A stretch of DNA of 64,000 nt from Tillus elongatus (taxonomy: Eukaryota > Arthropoda > Insecta > Coleoptera > Cleridae), in contig OZ023264.1 in the NCBI GenBank assembly GCA_964006375.1, forward strand, positions 175,579,510 through 175,643,509. The letters are read 5' to 3'. Of the stretch, positions 51,862-61,498 are shown one piece after another. A program made the translations under genes and the position numbers. Every line of letters begins with the position of its first letter. Within the stretch, counting starts at the first letter, position 1. Under the pieces are notes generated by a model, which searched no databases, was not told where the DNA came from, and saw only the letters and a program-made list of their open reading frames with translations.

Positions 51862-52233
51862 ATGTCTGTGTGTGTTTTTCTCTTTAACGACGGCCTATTT
51901 CCGCGTTTATGGCCAATCACCGACGCCAGTGAGCTCTTTCACCTCACTATCTTGGGAATTTTGCCGAACCCCTCCCTTTCTGTTTGGAGGGTAGGGGTTC
52001 TTAACGTGACCAATATTGGATGGACACGGGACCGACGGTTTTATGCCTTCTCCGAAGGGCGGAACTTGCAGACATTCAACATGCTCAAGGATAATGCCAC
52101 AACTTTGGTTGATTTTAATTATACAGTATGTGCTGGACAAGTGAAAGGAGAGCCCTGCGATCGAACCTAGCACCCTTCGGTTCATAGATACGCGTTCTAA
52201 CCACTGAACCGCCGAGGCTCTAATTTAGTTGAT

Positions 52234-52919
52234 AAACTCACTGCTTATATTAATTGATTGCTGTTGCCGTAATCTGGTGAAATCGTTCACTGATAACTAT
52301 AGAGCCTTTTCCGTGGTTTAGCACATACTTGTTTTTTTCTCCGCAACCGTCAATGTCGTAAAATAAATTGTGAAGCAAGAAAAAAGTATCCACGTTTATA
52401 TTCACAGCATCTAACTTAAAAACTTAGCTTCTGTTTAGTATAAATAATATATTCCCAAGGGCTTGTGAATGTAACTGTTTATTGTTTGCTCTGGAAGCTC
52501 ATAAAGTCTACTCTAAAATGTTAGCGATACTAGCCGCTTTTAGAACATCAGCCGCCGCTGTTCTCGCTACTTCCCGGTGAATTGCTTTCTGAATTCAAGT
52601 CTACTTTCCATTACACAGTTCATTTCATTCATTGTGTTCAGTATTCTTAATTAGAACTACTATAAAAGATTCTTAGCACTCAGGAGACAATAGGCTTTTT
52701 GTTTCTTTGTTTGACGAAACTGTTCATCAATTTTATTTTGCCAATTAAAGTCGCTAGTTGAACGATTAAGATTGACGTAATTACAAAAATAGAATGTAAA
52801 TCAGTATTCACAAATTCTAAATTGAAATATGTACCTAAGTTAACATTGAGCATTATATTGTTACCTACGATTACAATGCAGCTAAGGTGAATTAAATAAT
52901 CATATGGAAGGGAAAGATA
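52234..52919. other. No recognised feature
   Basis: Sequence between the SINE target duplication and the pogo-like element. No coding or repeat signal recognised; the 88-codon minus frame at 52680-52946 has no motif. Confidence 0.5.
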
Positions 52920-52934
52920 TAAGGTAAGTAACCT

Positions 52935-53150
52935 AAATATGGGCACCCCTAAGCATTATATCAATTAATAACTTTATCGATTAAGATTAAGCCAAAGAAA
53001 AAAAATGGTTTGCTCTTTAGGTCAGAACGAATACAAAATCATACACAGAATTTGAAAAATATGTCTTTATTCTGAAACAGTCACCCATAAAAAAATTAAA
53101 TCAAGTGCCCATATTAGGAGCATCAAGTTCTAATTATGGGCACCCTAAAA
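52935..53150. promoter_or_regulatory. Subterminal motif cluster, gene 3' side
   Basis: Copies of AAATATGGGCAC or its complement: 52936 (AAATATGGGCACCCC), 53104 (GTGCCCATATTAG) and 53137 (AATTATGGGCACCC). Repeated subterminal motifs are known transposase-binding sites in several DNA transposon families; that role here is inference. A minus-strand AATAAA (plus 53066-53071) lies between and fits the transposase transcript end. Confidence 0.6.
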
Positions 53151-53292
53151 GAAACTTAAGAGAAATTAAATGATCCAGAAAATATAGTTATTAATAATTC
53201 TTATTAATCAAAAGAAAAACTTAAACACTTGTACATGAACTTGAACATTGTAAAAAAGCTTAAGTTAGATAACGAGTTAGATAACTTAAACT

Positions 53293-55152
53293 TCATTCAC
53301 TCTCTTCGCATGACGGGCACCTAAAAAAGGGTATGACATCTTTGGCCATCAGCCCACAGCACTCTTCATGAACCCAAGTCTGGCAAACAGTACACTGCCT
53401 CATGTCTTCTTGTTTATCTTCTTTACAAAGGGGGCAGTACCATGATTCCTTTCGAGGAGTTGCAACGCCACTGCACGTAGCTCTATCTAAATTGGCTGTT
53501 TGTTGTTTGGACTGAGGCGCTCTTTTTTTGGCAATTGATGGTTCCTTTTGACTTAACTTCTTCTCCGCAAACAACCATTTAACAACTTTGACAGCTCGAT
53601 AGTTTATTGCCTTTTTGGGTGGTGCTTTAGACTTGGCAGGTAGTTCTGGTGTTTTCAATATTTCAGTAAACGATCTAGACTTGTTAGCCTCCAACTCTTC
53701 GTCCGATGATTCACTGGTTTCAGAAGTCGAAGATTCGGATGGTTGCCATTCATTTTCATCGTCAGAACTGTCGTCATCTGAGACACGTCGAAGCCGTTTT
53801 TGTTTTTGACGAGGATTGTTAGTTGAAACCCTTGGAGTAGATGTACTGGGACCATCAACCTCTTGTTTTCTTGTTAATTCTGAAGCCATCGTTTGTTGGA
53901 CAGGATTAGGACTACTAGGAATTGTAGTTGCAGGGGAATTTGCATTGTTTTGGTTCTCTAGGGGTCTCTCTGACAGTGTTGAAGGTGCAAATGCCGTTTC
54001 TGGAATAATCGTCGGGTCAAAAGGGTATATACCAGTTGCTCGAAATCCTGCAGACACGTTTGAAGGGGTTGTTGCCTTTGGCCAAACTTTTGAAAATACA
54101 TTACCAAAACTAGATTTTGTTAATTTTCTACCAGGATTAAGACTCCAATACCTCTGCAATTCATCGTCCCAGTGGTATTCAAAAGAACGAAATACCGATT
54201 TGTCCATTGGCTGCAATTCATGCGTGCAGTTACTCGGAAGGCATAACAATGTGATTTCGTGAGTGTCTGCAGCCTCAACAATATTTGCATCGAGATGGGA
54301 TTTTGCTCCATCAAAAATCAGAAGGACTTTTCCAGGAGGTTTGTATTGTGCAAAATGTGCAATCCATTTAACAAAAGTATCACAAGTCATGCTGCCTTTT
54401 GCAGTCATGAATGCTTTGCACCCAGGTGGTAAATTATCTGAAAATTCAGGTTTATTTCTCTGGCCTTTAAACAAAACAACAGGTGGAATTATCTGACCAA
54501 TAGCATTTCCACAAGACACAACAGTCACATTTTCGGCATGTTCTGGTGCCACAAAGGGTACCCGTTTAATTCCTTTGCGAGTTAAAATTACAGGTTCCTT
54601 ATGAATTGTTAATTGGCACCCTTTTTCGTCCATATTAAAAATAAGCTGAGGTTTATCCATAACGTCTAACTCGGCCATCACAGTCCTTAATGTCTTGAAA
54701 TAATCCTCAACAATAAATCTGTTTAGTTTTGCAGCTCGTGCTGGATTAACGTTTTGAGATTTTCGGCGAGCAACCTCAGGATGTCTTCTTAAAAATAATT
54801 TAAGCCATTTTCTACCAACCATTGAAGAATTATGTTTTGTAGGTGGAAAGGGGACGTTGTTTTCGCTGCAGAACGTGTAAACACTTCTTCTTAAAATTTT
54901 AGATGTAAGGGGCATTCCTATCTCAGCAAGTCTAAATATTCGAGAACACAACTCGGTTTCCTGGGCGTCAGTTAAAAAATATTTTCGACCCAGCCGTTTA
55001 ACTGTATTACCACTCCAAGCATGGCGTTGCAAAGTACTTCGTGGAATATTAAAATTAATTGCTGCACGTTTTATCTTCATTCCTCCTTGAATTGCAGCAA
55101 CTGCTGCTTTGAGGGAGTCAGAACTCCACTGAGCTCGCTTTTGTGGAGACAT
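53293..55152 (-). CDS. Pogo-like transposase with C-terminal PHD finger
   Basis: 619 codons, ATG at 55152. A psq/CENP-B-type helix-turn-helix lies at about residues 8-45 (MKIKRAAINFNIPRSTLQRH). The DDE_1 domain spans about 165-390: IFNMDEKGC (Asp175), LLIFDGAKSHLD (Asp281) and CTHELQPMDKSVF (Asp317), with 35 residues between the last two. A low-complexity acidic/serine region follows (SDDDSSDDENEWQPSES), then a Cys-rich end (YCPLC, QCTVCQTWVHEEC, RCPSC) forming a C4HC3 PHD finger at about 572-615. No stop or frameshift. Probable nuclear DNA transposase; the PHD finger may bind histone tails (inference). Confidence 0.92.
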   Translation of the reverse strand: MSPQKRAQWSSDSLKAAVAAIQGGMKIKRAAINFNIPRSTLQRHAWSGNTVKRLGRKYFLTDAQETELCSRIFRLAEIGMPLTSKILRRSVYTFCSENNVPFPPTKHNSSMVGRKWLKLFLRRHPEVARRKSQNVNPARAAKLNRFIVEDYFKTLRTVMAELDVMDKPQLIFNMDEKGCQLTIHKEPVILTRKGIKRVPFVAPEHAENVTVVSCGNAIGQIIPPVVLFKGQRNKPEFSDNLPPGCKAFMTAKGSMTCDTFVKWIAHFAQYKPPGKVLLIFDGAKSHLDANIVEAADTHEITLLCLPSNCTHELQPMDKSVFRSFEYHWDDELQRYWSLNPGRKLTKSSFGNVFSKVWPKATTPSNVSAGFRATGIYPFDPTIIPETAFAPSTLSERPLENQNNANSPATTIPSSPNPVQQTMASELTRKQEVDGPSTSTPRVSTNNPRQKQKRLRRVSDDDSSDDENEWQPSESSTSETSESSDEELEANKSRSFTEILKTPELPAKSKAPPKKAINYRAVKVVKWLFAEKKLSQKEPSIAKKRAPQSKQQTANLDRATCSGVATPRKESWYCPLCKEDKQEDMRQCTVCQTWVHEECCGLMAKDVIPFFRCPSCEESE

Positions 55153-55199
55153 ATTCTGAAAAATAACATCGTGTTAGATAAAACATAACCAAACGTCAG

Positions 55200-55670
55200 C
55201 AAAAGGTATGTCCCAAATATGGGCACAGCATGTGTTCTAAATATGGGCACTGCCCATATTTGGCAGTCACTCTAGTGCCCATATTTGGGACATGCCATTT
55301 TCTACAAGTTTTGAAACACATTTTCATAATACGGAAGTAAACCTAAATATCTATTGTACAGTCTCAAAGTACAGTTCCTCAGCTTCAATTTTATATATAG
55401 TAACAATTAATTTCGCTACATTTTCTTTACAAAATGAAATAAAATCTACTTACCGAAAACTACAACCTCACTTTCCACATTCGACGACTTCTGACTAGAA
55501 ACACCCGGTGGCGCCCTCTATCGACTAATGGCCGAATTTTGATTATGACTGAAGTTGTACGAGATACCTGTAATGCATATGCTGCCATCTTTTATTAAAA
55601 TTGGTTACAAACAGTATTTATTCACTAGTGCCCGTATTTGGGGGGGTGCCCATACTTGGTTAAGGTACCT
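55200..55670. promoter_or_regulatory. Subterminal motif cluster, gene 5' side
   Basis: Copies: 55213 (CCAAATATGGGCAC), 55237 (CTAAATATGGGCAC), 55249 (TGCCCATATTTGG), 55274 (GTGCCCATATTTGGG), 55628 (GTGCCCGTATTTGGG) and 55647 (GTGCCCATACTTGG). The first four lie within 100 bp just upstream of the transposase ATG, so they could serve both promoter control and transposition. Confidence 0.65.
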
Positions 55671-56079
55671 TATAAGGGTTTGTGCTACACACTCTAAAAC
55701 TAACGGAAAGGAATTAGCGTCATTGTGGGTGAATTTTAGACGACAGAAATAATAAATACAAAGTTACTTACTAGGTCTCTAAGGTCTAATAATTGTTATA
55801 CAGATGCCTGAGAAGGGTTACAAGCTAGGATTAACAGAGAATTTTTTTCGGTATTACGGAGAACATTTTTACGACTAAATACAAGGTAACTAAGTCTGTA
55901 AGATCTGACAGTTACTGCACCTACTCCTGAGAGAAGTATCTTTCTACAAAGCTGCTTTAGTGTGGGAAGTTTAACTGTGAAAGATTTTCGCTATTGTGGG
56001 AGTATTCTAGAGGACCTTATTTTAACTACAAAAATACTAAGTCGCTAAAGTCTAAAAGTTGCTAGACGTAGCTCTAAGA

Positions 56080-58057
56080 TAATGCTCCAAAACGCCAAAA
56101 ATATATACAGACTGACGACTACCTTGATCAAAGCACTGGAGGAAGTACTGGTGACCCCACTGACAATAATAATAAATAAGTCTCTAACAGAAGGCTCTTT
56201 CCTTACCAATTGAAGCGAGCCAAAGTCATTCCGATACATAAAGGTGGAGATTGGATGGATCCAGGTAACTAGAGACCTCTAGAAATTCTGCCAGTGTTGT
56301 CCAAGGTTTTTGAAGAAATCATAAAGGTAAGATTAACAAATTAGTTTGAAAGAAGTTATTTAACAACAGTCAACACGGTTATCGAACTAAACGCTCTACA
56401 ACAACAGCTCTTATTGAAATAATGGATCAGATTATAAAATCTAGAGACAATAATTAGCACGCTGAAATCATATCAACAGATCTGTCAAAGGCTTTTGATT
56501 CTATTAGCCATGAGATACTGCTGAAAAAGTTGGAGTACTATGAAGTGAGAGGTCCACCATAGGAACTTATCGCATCTTACCTTCAGCAAAAGAAACAATC
56601 TGATTTGTTGGGGGGCAGGTTATCTGATGAAACAACTATTATCCATGGAGTGCCACAGGGATCTGTATTTGGACCGATTTTGTTCATAATATACATCAAT
56701 GACTTAAATATAGTGAGTGATATAGTCTCCATCCACCGTTATGCGGATGATGCCTCGTTTTTTGTCAAATCGTCTCAGGAAGACGAACTAGAAAAAATCA
56801 AATGTGATACACTCGAGAAATCTTAATGTGGTTCAGTGATAACAAATTAAAAATGAATGAAAAGAAGACACATTATTTGAACTTAAGGAGAACTAGCGAG
56901 CAGCAACATCTTAAATTTTTGGGCATTAATATTGATAGCCGACTTACCTGGAGCGTACACGTTATATGTATAATAGGGAAGCTGGCAGCGGGGATATACA
57001 CAGTTAGAATGGTGAAGCAGTTTAGTACAAAGGAAGCTGCAAAAACAGCATACTTTCAACACTGTCATAGTGTACTTGCATATGGGATACTTCTGTGGGG
57101 CAATTCATCTGCGGCAAAGGAGGTCTTTATCATGCAGAAGAGGGCACTGATGGGCTTGAAGCCTACCGACAGTTGTAGGAAGGCTTTAAGGTTTGAAGGA
57201 ATTTTGACGCTTCCAGCGCCGTATGTGTTTCACTGTGTGAAGTATGTGCATAATAACCTGGACAGATTTCCAACGAACAATCAAAAACACCATGTCGACA
57301 CCCGAAGAGAGGATAGTCTAAGAACACCACTTCATAGACTGTCTCAGACACAGCAGGGAGTGGACTATTGGTGTTCTAAACTGTATAATAGAATACCGGT
57401 AGAACTAAAGAACAAACCAATGCAGCAATTTCATAAGGCACTGAAACAGATTATACTGAAACCACCACTTGGAACAGATTGGAAGAGTTCATGATTCAGC
57501 GTGAATGAGGGGACCATGTTTTTGTTTCTGTTTTGATATATCAGTCCTCGATAATTGTTCTTATCATCTGCATGATTACATTGACAATTTAAGGAGAGTA
57601 TATCGCAGATATATCATCTGACTAATTTTATTTGTGGTGCCATGTTGCCCCAAGAAGACAAAACGCTGAAAACTGTGATAGTTGACTTTAACTTTTTTTA
57701 TTTTTTTGACTTTTAACATATATTTATTTTATGTGTTATCTAATGTTTTGAACTATAATGATCTGTCTCATCTATGCATATTTTCTCAGGGTTTGTTTTA
57801 TAGCGTACGTGTTTAGCCTTGTTAATTTATATTTGTTGTTCTTTTGTACGTATTTTTTTAATTGGCTTTGTTGCTTATGTTTGCATGTGTCTAGGTTATT
57901 AGGTAGTTTTAGCATTTTATATGTTGACAGTGTTTATATTATCTTTAGTTTTGCGATTTTACATTTTATATTTGAATGTAAAAACTTTAGTTTTGTTTGT
58001 CGCCCCATGTAAATCTTGATGGGAAATACACTATTACCTATTACCTATTACCACTAT
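56080..58057 (+). mobile_element. LINE-4: CR1/Jockey-group element, 5' truncated
   Basis: It starts inside the reverse transcriptase (LTTTLIKALEEVLVTPLTII, then LPYQLKRAKVIPIHKGGD) and runs through a 3' untranslated region of ~560 bp to a tail of short tandem repeats, CTATTACCTATTACCTATTA (58031-58055). That tail type is usual for CR1/L2-like elements. Confidence 0.75.
56100..57494 (+). pseudogene. LINE-4 reverse transcriptase, broken
   Basis: The N-terminal third (56100-56600) has several stops and shifts, although KAFDSISHEILLKKLEYYEV is recognisable near 56490. Frame 56605-56826 has IIHGVPQGSVFGPILFIIYI and HRYADDASFFVKS (YADD). One stop codon (TAA at 56824) separates it from 56826-57494, which has MWFSDNKLKMNEKKTHYLNL, FLGINIDSRLTWSVHV, YGILLWGNSS and the C-terminus LYNRIPVELKNKPMQQFHKA. 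The C-terminal half is well preserved. Confidence 0.85.
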
Positions 58058-58429
58058 AGACTTGATGAGATGATGATGGGAAAATGTTTCGTTCGCTATT
58101 GCGGGAGCAGTTAGAGGACCTTATCATAAATGCGAAGTTACTGACCCTAAAGCCTGAGAAGTGCTAGAGCTGGGGCCATTGGAGAACCGTCTTCACAAAC
58201 TTGGGCAAATGGGGAAAGTTTAGCCGACTTGAGATAATAAATACAAGGTTACTAAGTCTCTATGGTCTGCAAATTACTTCACCAAAACCTACTAAAGGCG
58301 CGGATAGACGGCCCGTGGATTGCCATTTCATGAGCATCTAGCTTTGTTTCATTATGAACCGTGATTACATGAATCCGGGGTGCTCCAAGGCGTGTAGATC
58401 ATCTATATTTTTTTACTTGTCAAACTAGG

Positions 58430-59080
58430 GGACAGGAATATACATCGACAGCCTGGGGGTGCGCGAGAGTTATGCTCTGGGCGCATATACCACGGTATTC
58501 TAAACGGAGATGTACGCTATCCTGTATGTAGCCAATCGACGGGATGTGAGGATGAGCCCCGATAAACGTGTATACATGTGCTCGGATAGCCAGGCGGTCC
58601 TCTGGGCAGTCTGCATGGCCGGAATTAAATCAACACTGGTTCAGGAGTGCGCTGACACTCTTAAAGGACTAGCCAAGACAAATGAGGTGCAACTGGTGTG
58701 GGTTCCGGGACACTGTGGCTAAGCGGGGAATGAGGTGGCGAATGATCTCGCAAGACTTGACACCCGGCAGCCGTTCTGTGGCCCGGAGCCTGCGATAGGC
58801 ATTAGTAGGAAGATGGTCTCTGTCGCCTTGGACAAGTGGACTGAGGAGGCCATGGAGAGGCACTGGGGGTCGGCCGGTGGCTGTAGGCAGGCGAGGGACT
58901 TTGTAGGGGGCCGGACCGAAATAAGACGGTCTGGCTACTCTGCAGGAGTCGACCTACGCTTCGCCGCATCCTTGGGGTACTGACAGGTCACTGCGCTCTT
59001 GGAAGACACCTCACATTGATAGGTGCCAAGCGGGATCCTATTTGCCAGGAATGCGGCTGCATCAAGTCATATACACCAAT
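58430..59080 (+). pseudogene. LINE RNase H and zinc-knuckle fragment
   Basis: GVRESYALGAYTTVF and TEMYAILYVAN (second catalytic box, normally Q-x-E-x-x-A), then CSDSQAVLWAV (third) and LVWVPGHCG-stop-AGNEVANDLARL (fourth). A second frame at 58735 continues with SVALDKWTEEAMERHW, and a frame break precedes DPICQECG, the last zinc-knuckle. GC content is higher than the surroundings. Element type: RNase H-bearing LINE (R1/I/LOA-like). The first box (FTDGS) is missing, so it is not simply the other half of 24281-25797. Confidence 0.8.
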
Positions 59081-59084
59081 GAGT

Positions 59085-60165
59085 TATAACAGGTTGTGGA
59101 GGCAACGAAAGATTTGGAGCGTGTTCTTTTTAAAATTGAATGCGTATTGGAGCTTTTTAAAATACTTTTTTAATATAGTTAATAAGATCATTTACTAAAG
59201 GAAACTGCTCTCTGATGCACTCTGCTAATCTATTAATGCCATGAGCCAAACAAGTTACATGTAATACGTAGGAACAATTTTTTTTTTAATTTCGTCAGGC
59301 CTTAAGCATGTAAGGTGCGGCGTCGAATAAAAGTAAAATGAATTTTTCTGAAGTGACAACATCAGAGAACAAAAAAACTTCGCAGATGGCCTTGAACAAA
59401 TCTGTTCATAGTTTAATTATTAGCTTCTTCAAGTTTTTTTTGACGCAAAAAAATGGGATCTGCCTGGACTCTCTTCCCCTAACACGCCAATTAATTCATG
59501 TACGATATATCTACCGCACGAATCTGTACTTTCATCTACTACAACATAAAAATGATTCGAACTCACAGCATTTCTTATAATCAGTAATGTTTTCTTAAAA
59601 ATGGTGTCGACGCATCCTTTACGCAAGGTTGACTCGTCAGGGATATTATGCTTGCAGTACTTTCTTAGAAATTGCTTTAGGTTTGGATTATTTAATTTTT
59701 TCAGCGGTATATTGCTGCCAATTATCGCTCTGCAAAAATCTTCGTTGAACTGCTTCTGGTCGGTTTGTTTTGGGTTCTGTTGAAGGCAACTTTTTAAGGT
59801 TTGCTGTGATGTTGTACCTTCTTCAAGTTTCCGCATGCTGAGAATATGCTTTGCGGTTTTGACAATTTAAATTTCTTTGTTGAAAATTTTTTCTAAAAAG
59901 AAAGATATGCTTACTCTGGACCAAAATTAGTTTGACACTTTTGTGTGAAAACCAAATTCTTATTGTCGGTGTAACTATCAAATTTTATTTGTGGTATATA
60001 AATTTTATGGATACATTTACTTTTAAATAAATAAAAAACATATGCAGTGAACACACAACAAGTACTTACAATTTTTGAACACAGAGTACAAAAAAGTTCG
60101 TTTCCATCCCATGTAAATTCTCGGTAATTTTTATCCACAACGTATTAAATTTTGTTTTAGGCATT
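59085..60165 (-). pseudogene. hAT transposase, broken, possible intron
   Basis: A BED-finger start (REFTWDGNELFCTLCSKI) ends at a GTAAGT donor (plus 60064-60069). A TTTCTTTTTAG acceptor at 59893 would remove ~175 bp; this intron is a guess. Frame 59836-59429 has FCRAIIGSNIPLKKLNNPNL, YCKHNIPDESTLRKGCVDTI and YVVVDESTDSCGRYIVHELI, a CGBP1/hAT-like catalytic start. After a shift come FDAAPYMLKA, LHVTCLAHGINRLAECI and EQFPLVNDLINYIKKVF, then NLSLPPQPV where it stops. The C-terminal dimerisation region is absent. Confidence 0.8.
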
Positions 60166-60653
60166 TTGATTGACAACACTTTTGCGCAGTTGAAACACTT
60201 CCAAAAATATGTTGCGCACCGTATTTTTAACGCTTTTGCTAAGATGAACTGAGTTGTACTAAATAATATTTACTAAACTGTCGGTCATTCTGGCATTTGG
60301 AACTCAATTTTTATTATTTGTACCTCGAATTATCGTAATTCCAACCATCTGAATTTTTACCGATTCCGTTTATATAATATAATGGGCTATTTATCATCGT
60401 CTACGATTCTACGAATTTCATCAGCCGCCTCTCCCAACGTTAAGTTCCAGGAACCGCACTGGCCGTCTTTATGTTTTCAGATCTAAGTAAATATAATAAA
60501 CCAGACAATATAGCTTTATGTCCATTGTTTGACATAACTTGAAAATTTGTGAGAAAAAATGCAAAACTTGCTGCTTGATTGACAACAATGCATTTTCTAC
60601 GAAAAAATGCAAAAAATGCAAAAAAATGCAATTTGCATTTTTCCGTGCCTTAG
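59085..60653 (-). mobile_element. hAT-type transposon, 3' truncated
   Basis: The 5' end on the minus strand reads CTAAGGCACGGAAAAATGCA at 60653. Repeated AAAAATGCA and TTTTTTGCAT words occur in the first 60 bp, as in hAT subterminal regions. A broken transposase follows. The other end is missing: the gene is cut at about 59085 against the LINE fragment. Confidence 0.65.
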
Positions 60654-60659
60654 TCATAA

Positions 60660-60999
60660 CATAGCAACAAGTTTTTGTTTATAGTTGTCATGAATGCATA
60701 TAATTTTTGTTCTGCCTGGTGAGGCTGTCAAGCACCGAAACTGGTTACAACGAAGAAAACCATCACATGTGGAGCCACAGAATTAGTCTTTATTATACGT
60801 TTATTTAGTGTGGAATGGTTTCACCAAGTAGGGGCAAGAATACCTATCTTCACAAGCGTTATTCCAGGTTTTTTGAAATAAAAATTTGATGACACTACAT
60901 TTAGCTAAAAATAGCTATCAAGTTTTTAATACAATCAAGATGTATGTCGCACAATTAGTTCAATATTGCTGCCTTTGTAAAATTATTGACCTGGTAGTT
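60660..60999. other. No recognised feature
   Basis: No gene or repeat recognised between the hAT end and the SINE target duplication. Confidence 0.5.
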
Positions 61000-61010
61000 A
61001 ACTTTGCTCT

Positions 61011-61369
61011 TGAGAACCTCGGTGGTTCAGGGGTAAGAACGTGCCCCTCTGAACCGAATGGTACTTTCGATCCCAGGGTACTCTTTTCACTTTCGCAGTA
61101 CAAACTGTAACATAAGCATCAACCGAGGTTCTGGCATTGTATTTGAGCAAGTTGAATGTCTGCACGTTCCTCCCTTCAGAGGGAGCGTAAAGCTGTCTGT
61201 CCCGTGTCCATGCGATGTTGGTTACGTTAAAGATCCCTACCCTCCTTACAGAAAGGCAGGGGTTTGGCAAAAATTCCCAGGATAGTGAGGTAAAACTGCT
61301 CCCTGGCGTCGGTGATTGGCCATAGTCGCGGAAATAGGCCGACGTTAAAGAAACAAGACACACACACAC
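61011..61369 (+). mobile_element. SINE S, complete copy (359 bp)
   Basis: tRNA-like head: AACCTCGGTGGTTCAGGGGT (box A) ... CTTTCGATCCCAGGGTAC (box B, one change). The body is shared with 51866-52220, 26021 and 28063. It ends AATAGGCCGACGTTAAAGAA with a (CA)n tail. Target duplication AACTTTGCTCT / AACTTTGCCCT (61000-61010, 61370-61380; one mismatch). RNA polymerase III transcription and LINE-driven copying are expected for such elements; the partner LINE is unknown. Confidence 0.88.
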
Positions 61370-61498
61370 AACTTTGCCCTATTTTGACCTATTAGACACA
61401 ACTTTCAATAACAAGGCTGAGTAACTAAATTTAAAAAGCATTTTGCCTTATTAAAATAATCACACTTATTTGGTAAACGAAATTCGTTTGAATTTCTT

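Larger units (their letters stand above)
47094..52220 (-). mobile_element. SINE S (minus), split by the gypsy element
   Basis: The body is at 51866-52220: minus strand GAGCCTCGGCGGTTCAGTGG (box A), GGTTCGATCGCAGGGCTC (box B), then AATACATCGTC-like body through TAAGAACCCCTACCCTCC, AATAGGCCGTCGTTAAAGAG and the ACACAC tail. A few tail bases lie on the other side of the gypsy element (47094-47105). The 13-bp target duplication TAATTTAGTTGAT is perfect at 47081-47093 and 52221-52233. The SINE was therefore in place before the gypsy element entered its tail. Confidence 0.88.
52922..55670 (-). mobile_element. Intact pogo-like DNA transposon
   Basis: Ends: left AGGTAAGTAACCTAAATATG, right (minus strand) AGGTACCTTAACCAAGTATG, both continuing GGCACCCC and flanked by TA (52920-52921, 55671-55672). 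That is about 30 bp of imperfect inverted repeat with the TA target typical of the Tc1/mariner/pogo superfamily. The 2749-bp element has one uninterrupted transposase gene. The motif AAATATGGGCAC is repeated near both ends. All parts needed for an autonomous element appear present. Confidence 0.85.
55690..58290. repeat. Diverged minisatellite interrupted by LINE-4
   Basis: AAATACAAAGTTACTTACTA (55753), AAATACAAGGTAACTAAGTC (55876), AAAATACTAAGTCGCTAAAG (56029), AAATGCGAAGTTACTGACCC (58128) and AAATACAAGGTTACTAAGTC (58229) are followed by similar text (CTCTAAGGTCT, CCTGAGAAG). Irregular units of about 115-150 bp lie on both sides of the LINE, which seems to have inserted into the array. Confidence 0.5.

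Noticed and set aside
53615..54496. Plus-strand open frames over the pogo transposase (64-148 codons)
   Set aside because: They are shadows of the long minus-strand gene, with no motif of their own.
58430..59080. The missing half of the RNase H domain at 24281-25797
   Set aside because: It lies 33 kb away, lacks only the first box and has its own zinc knuckle. The 24-25 kb copy continues differently, so they are separate fragments.
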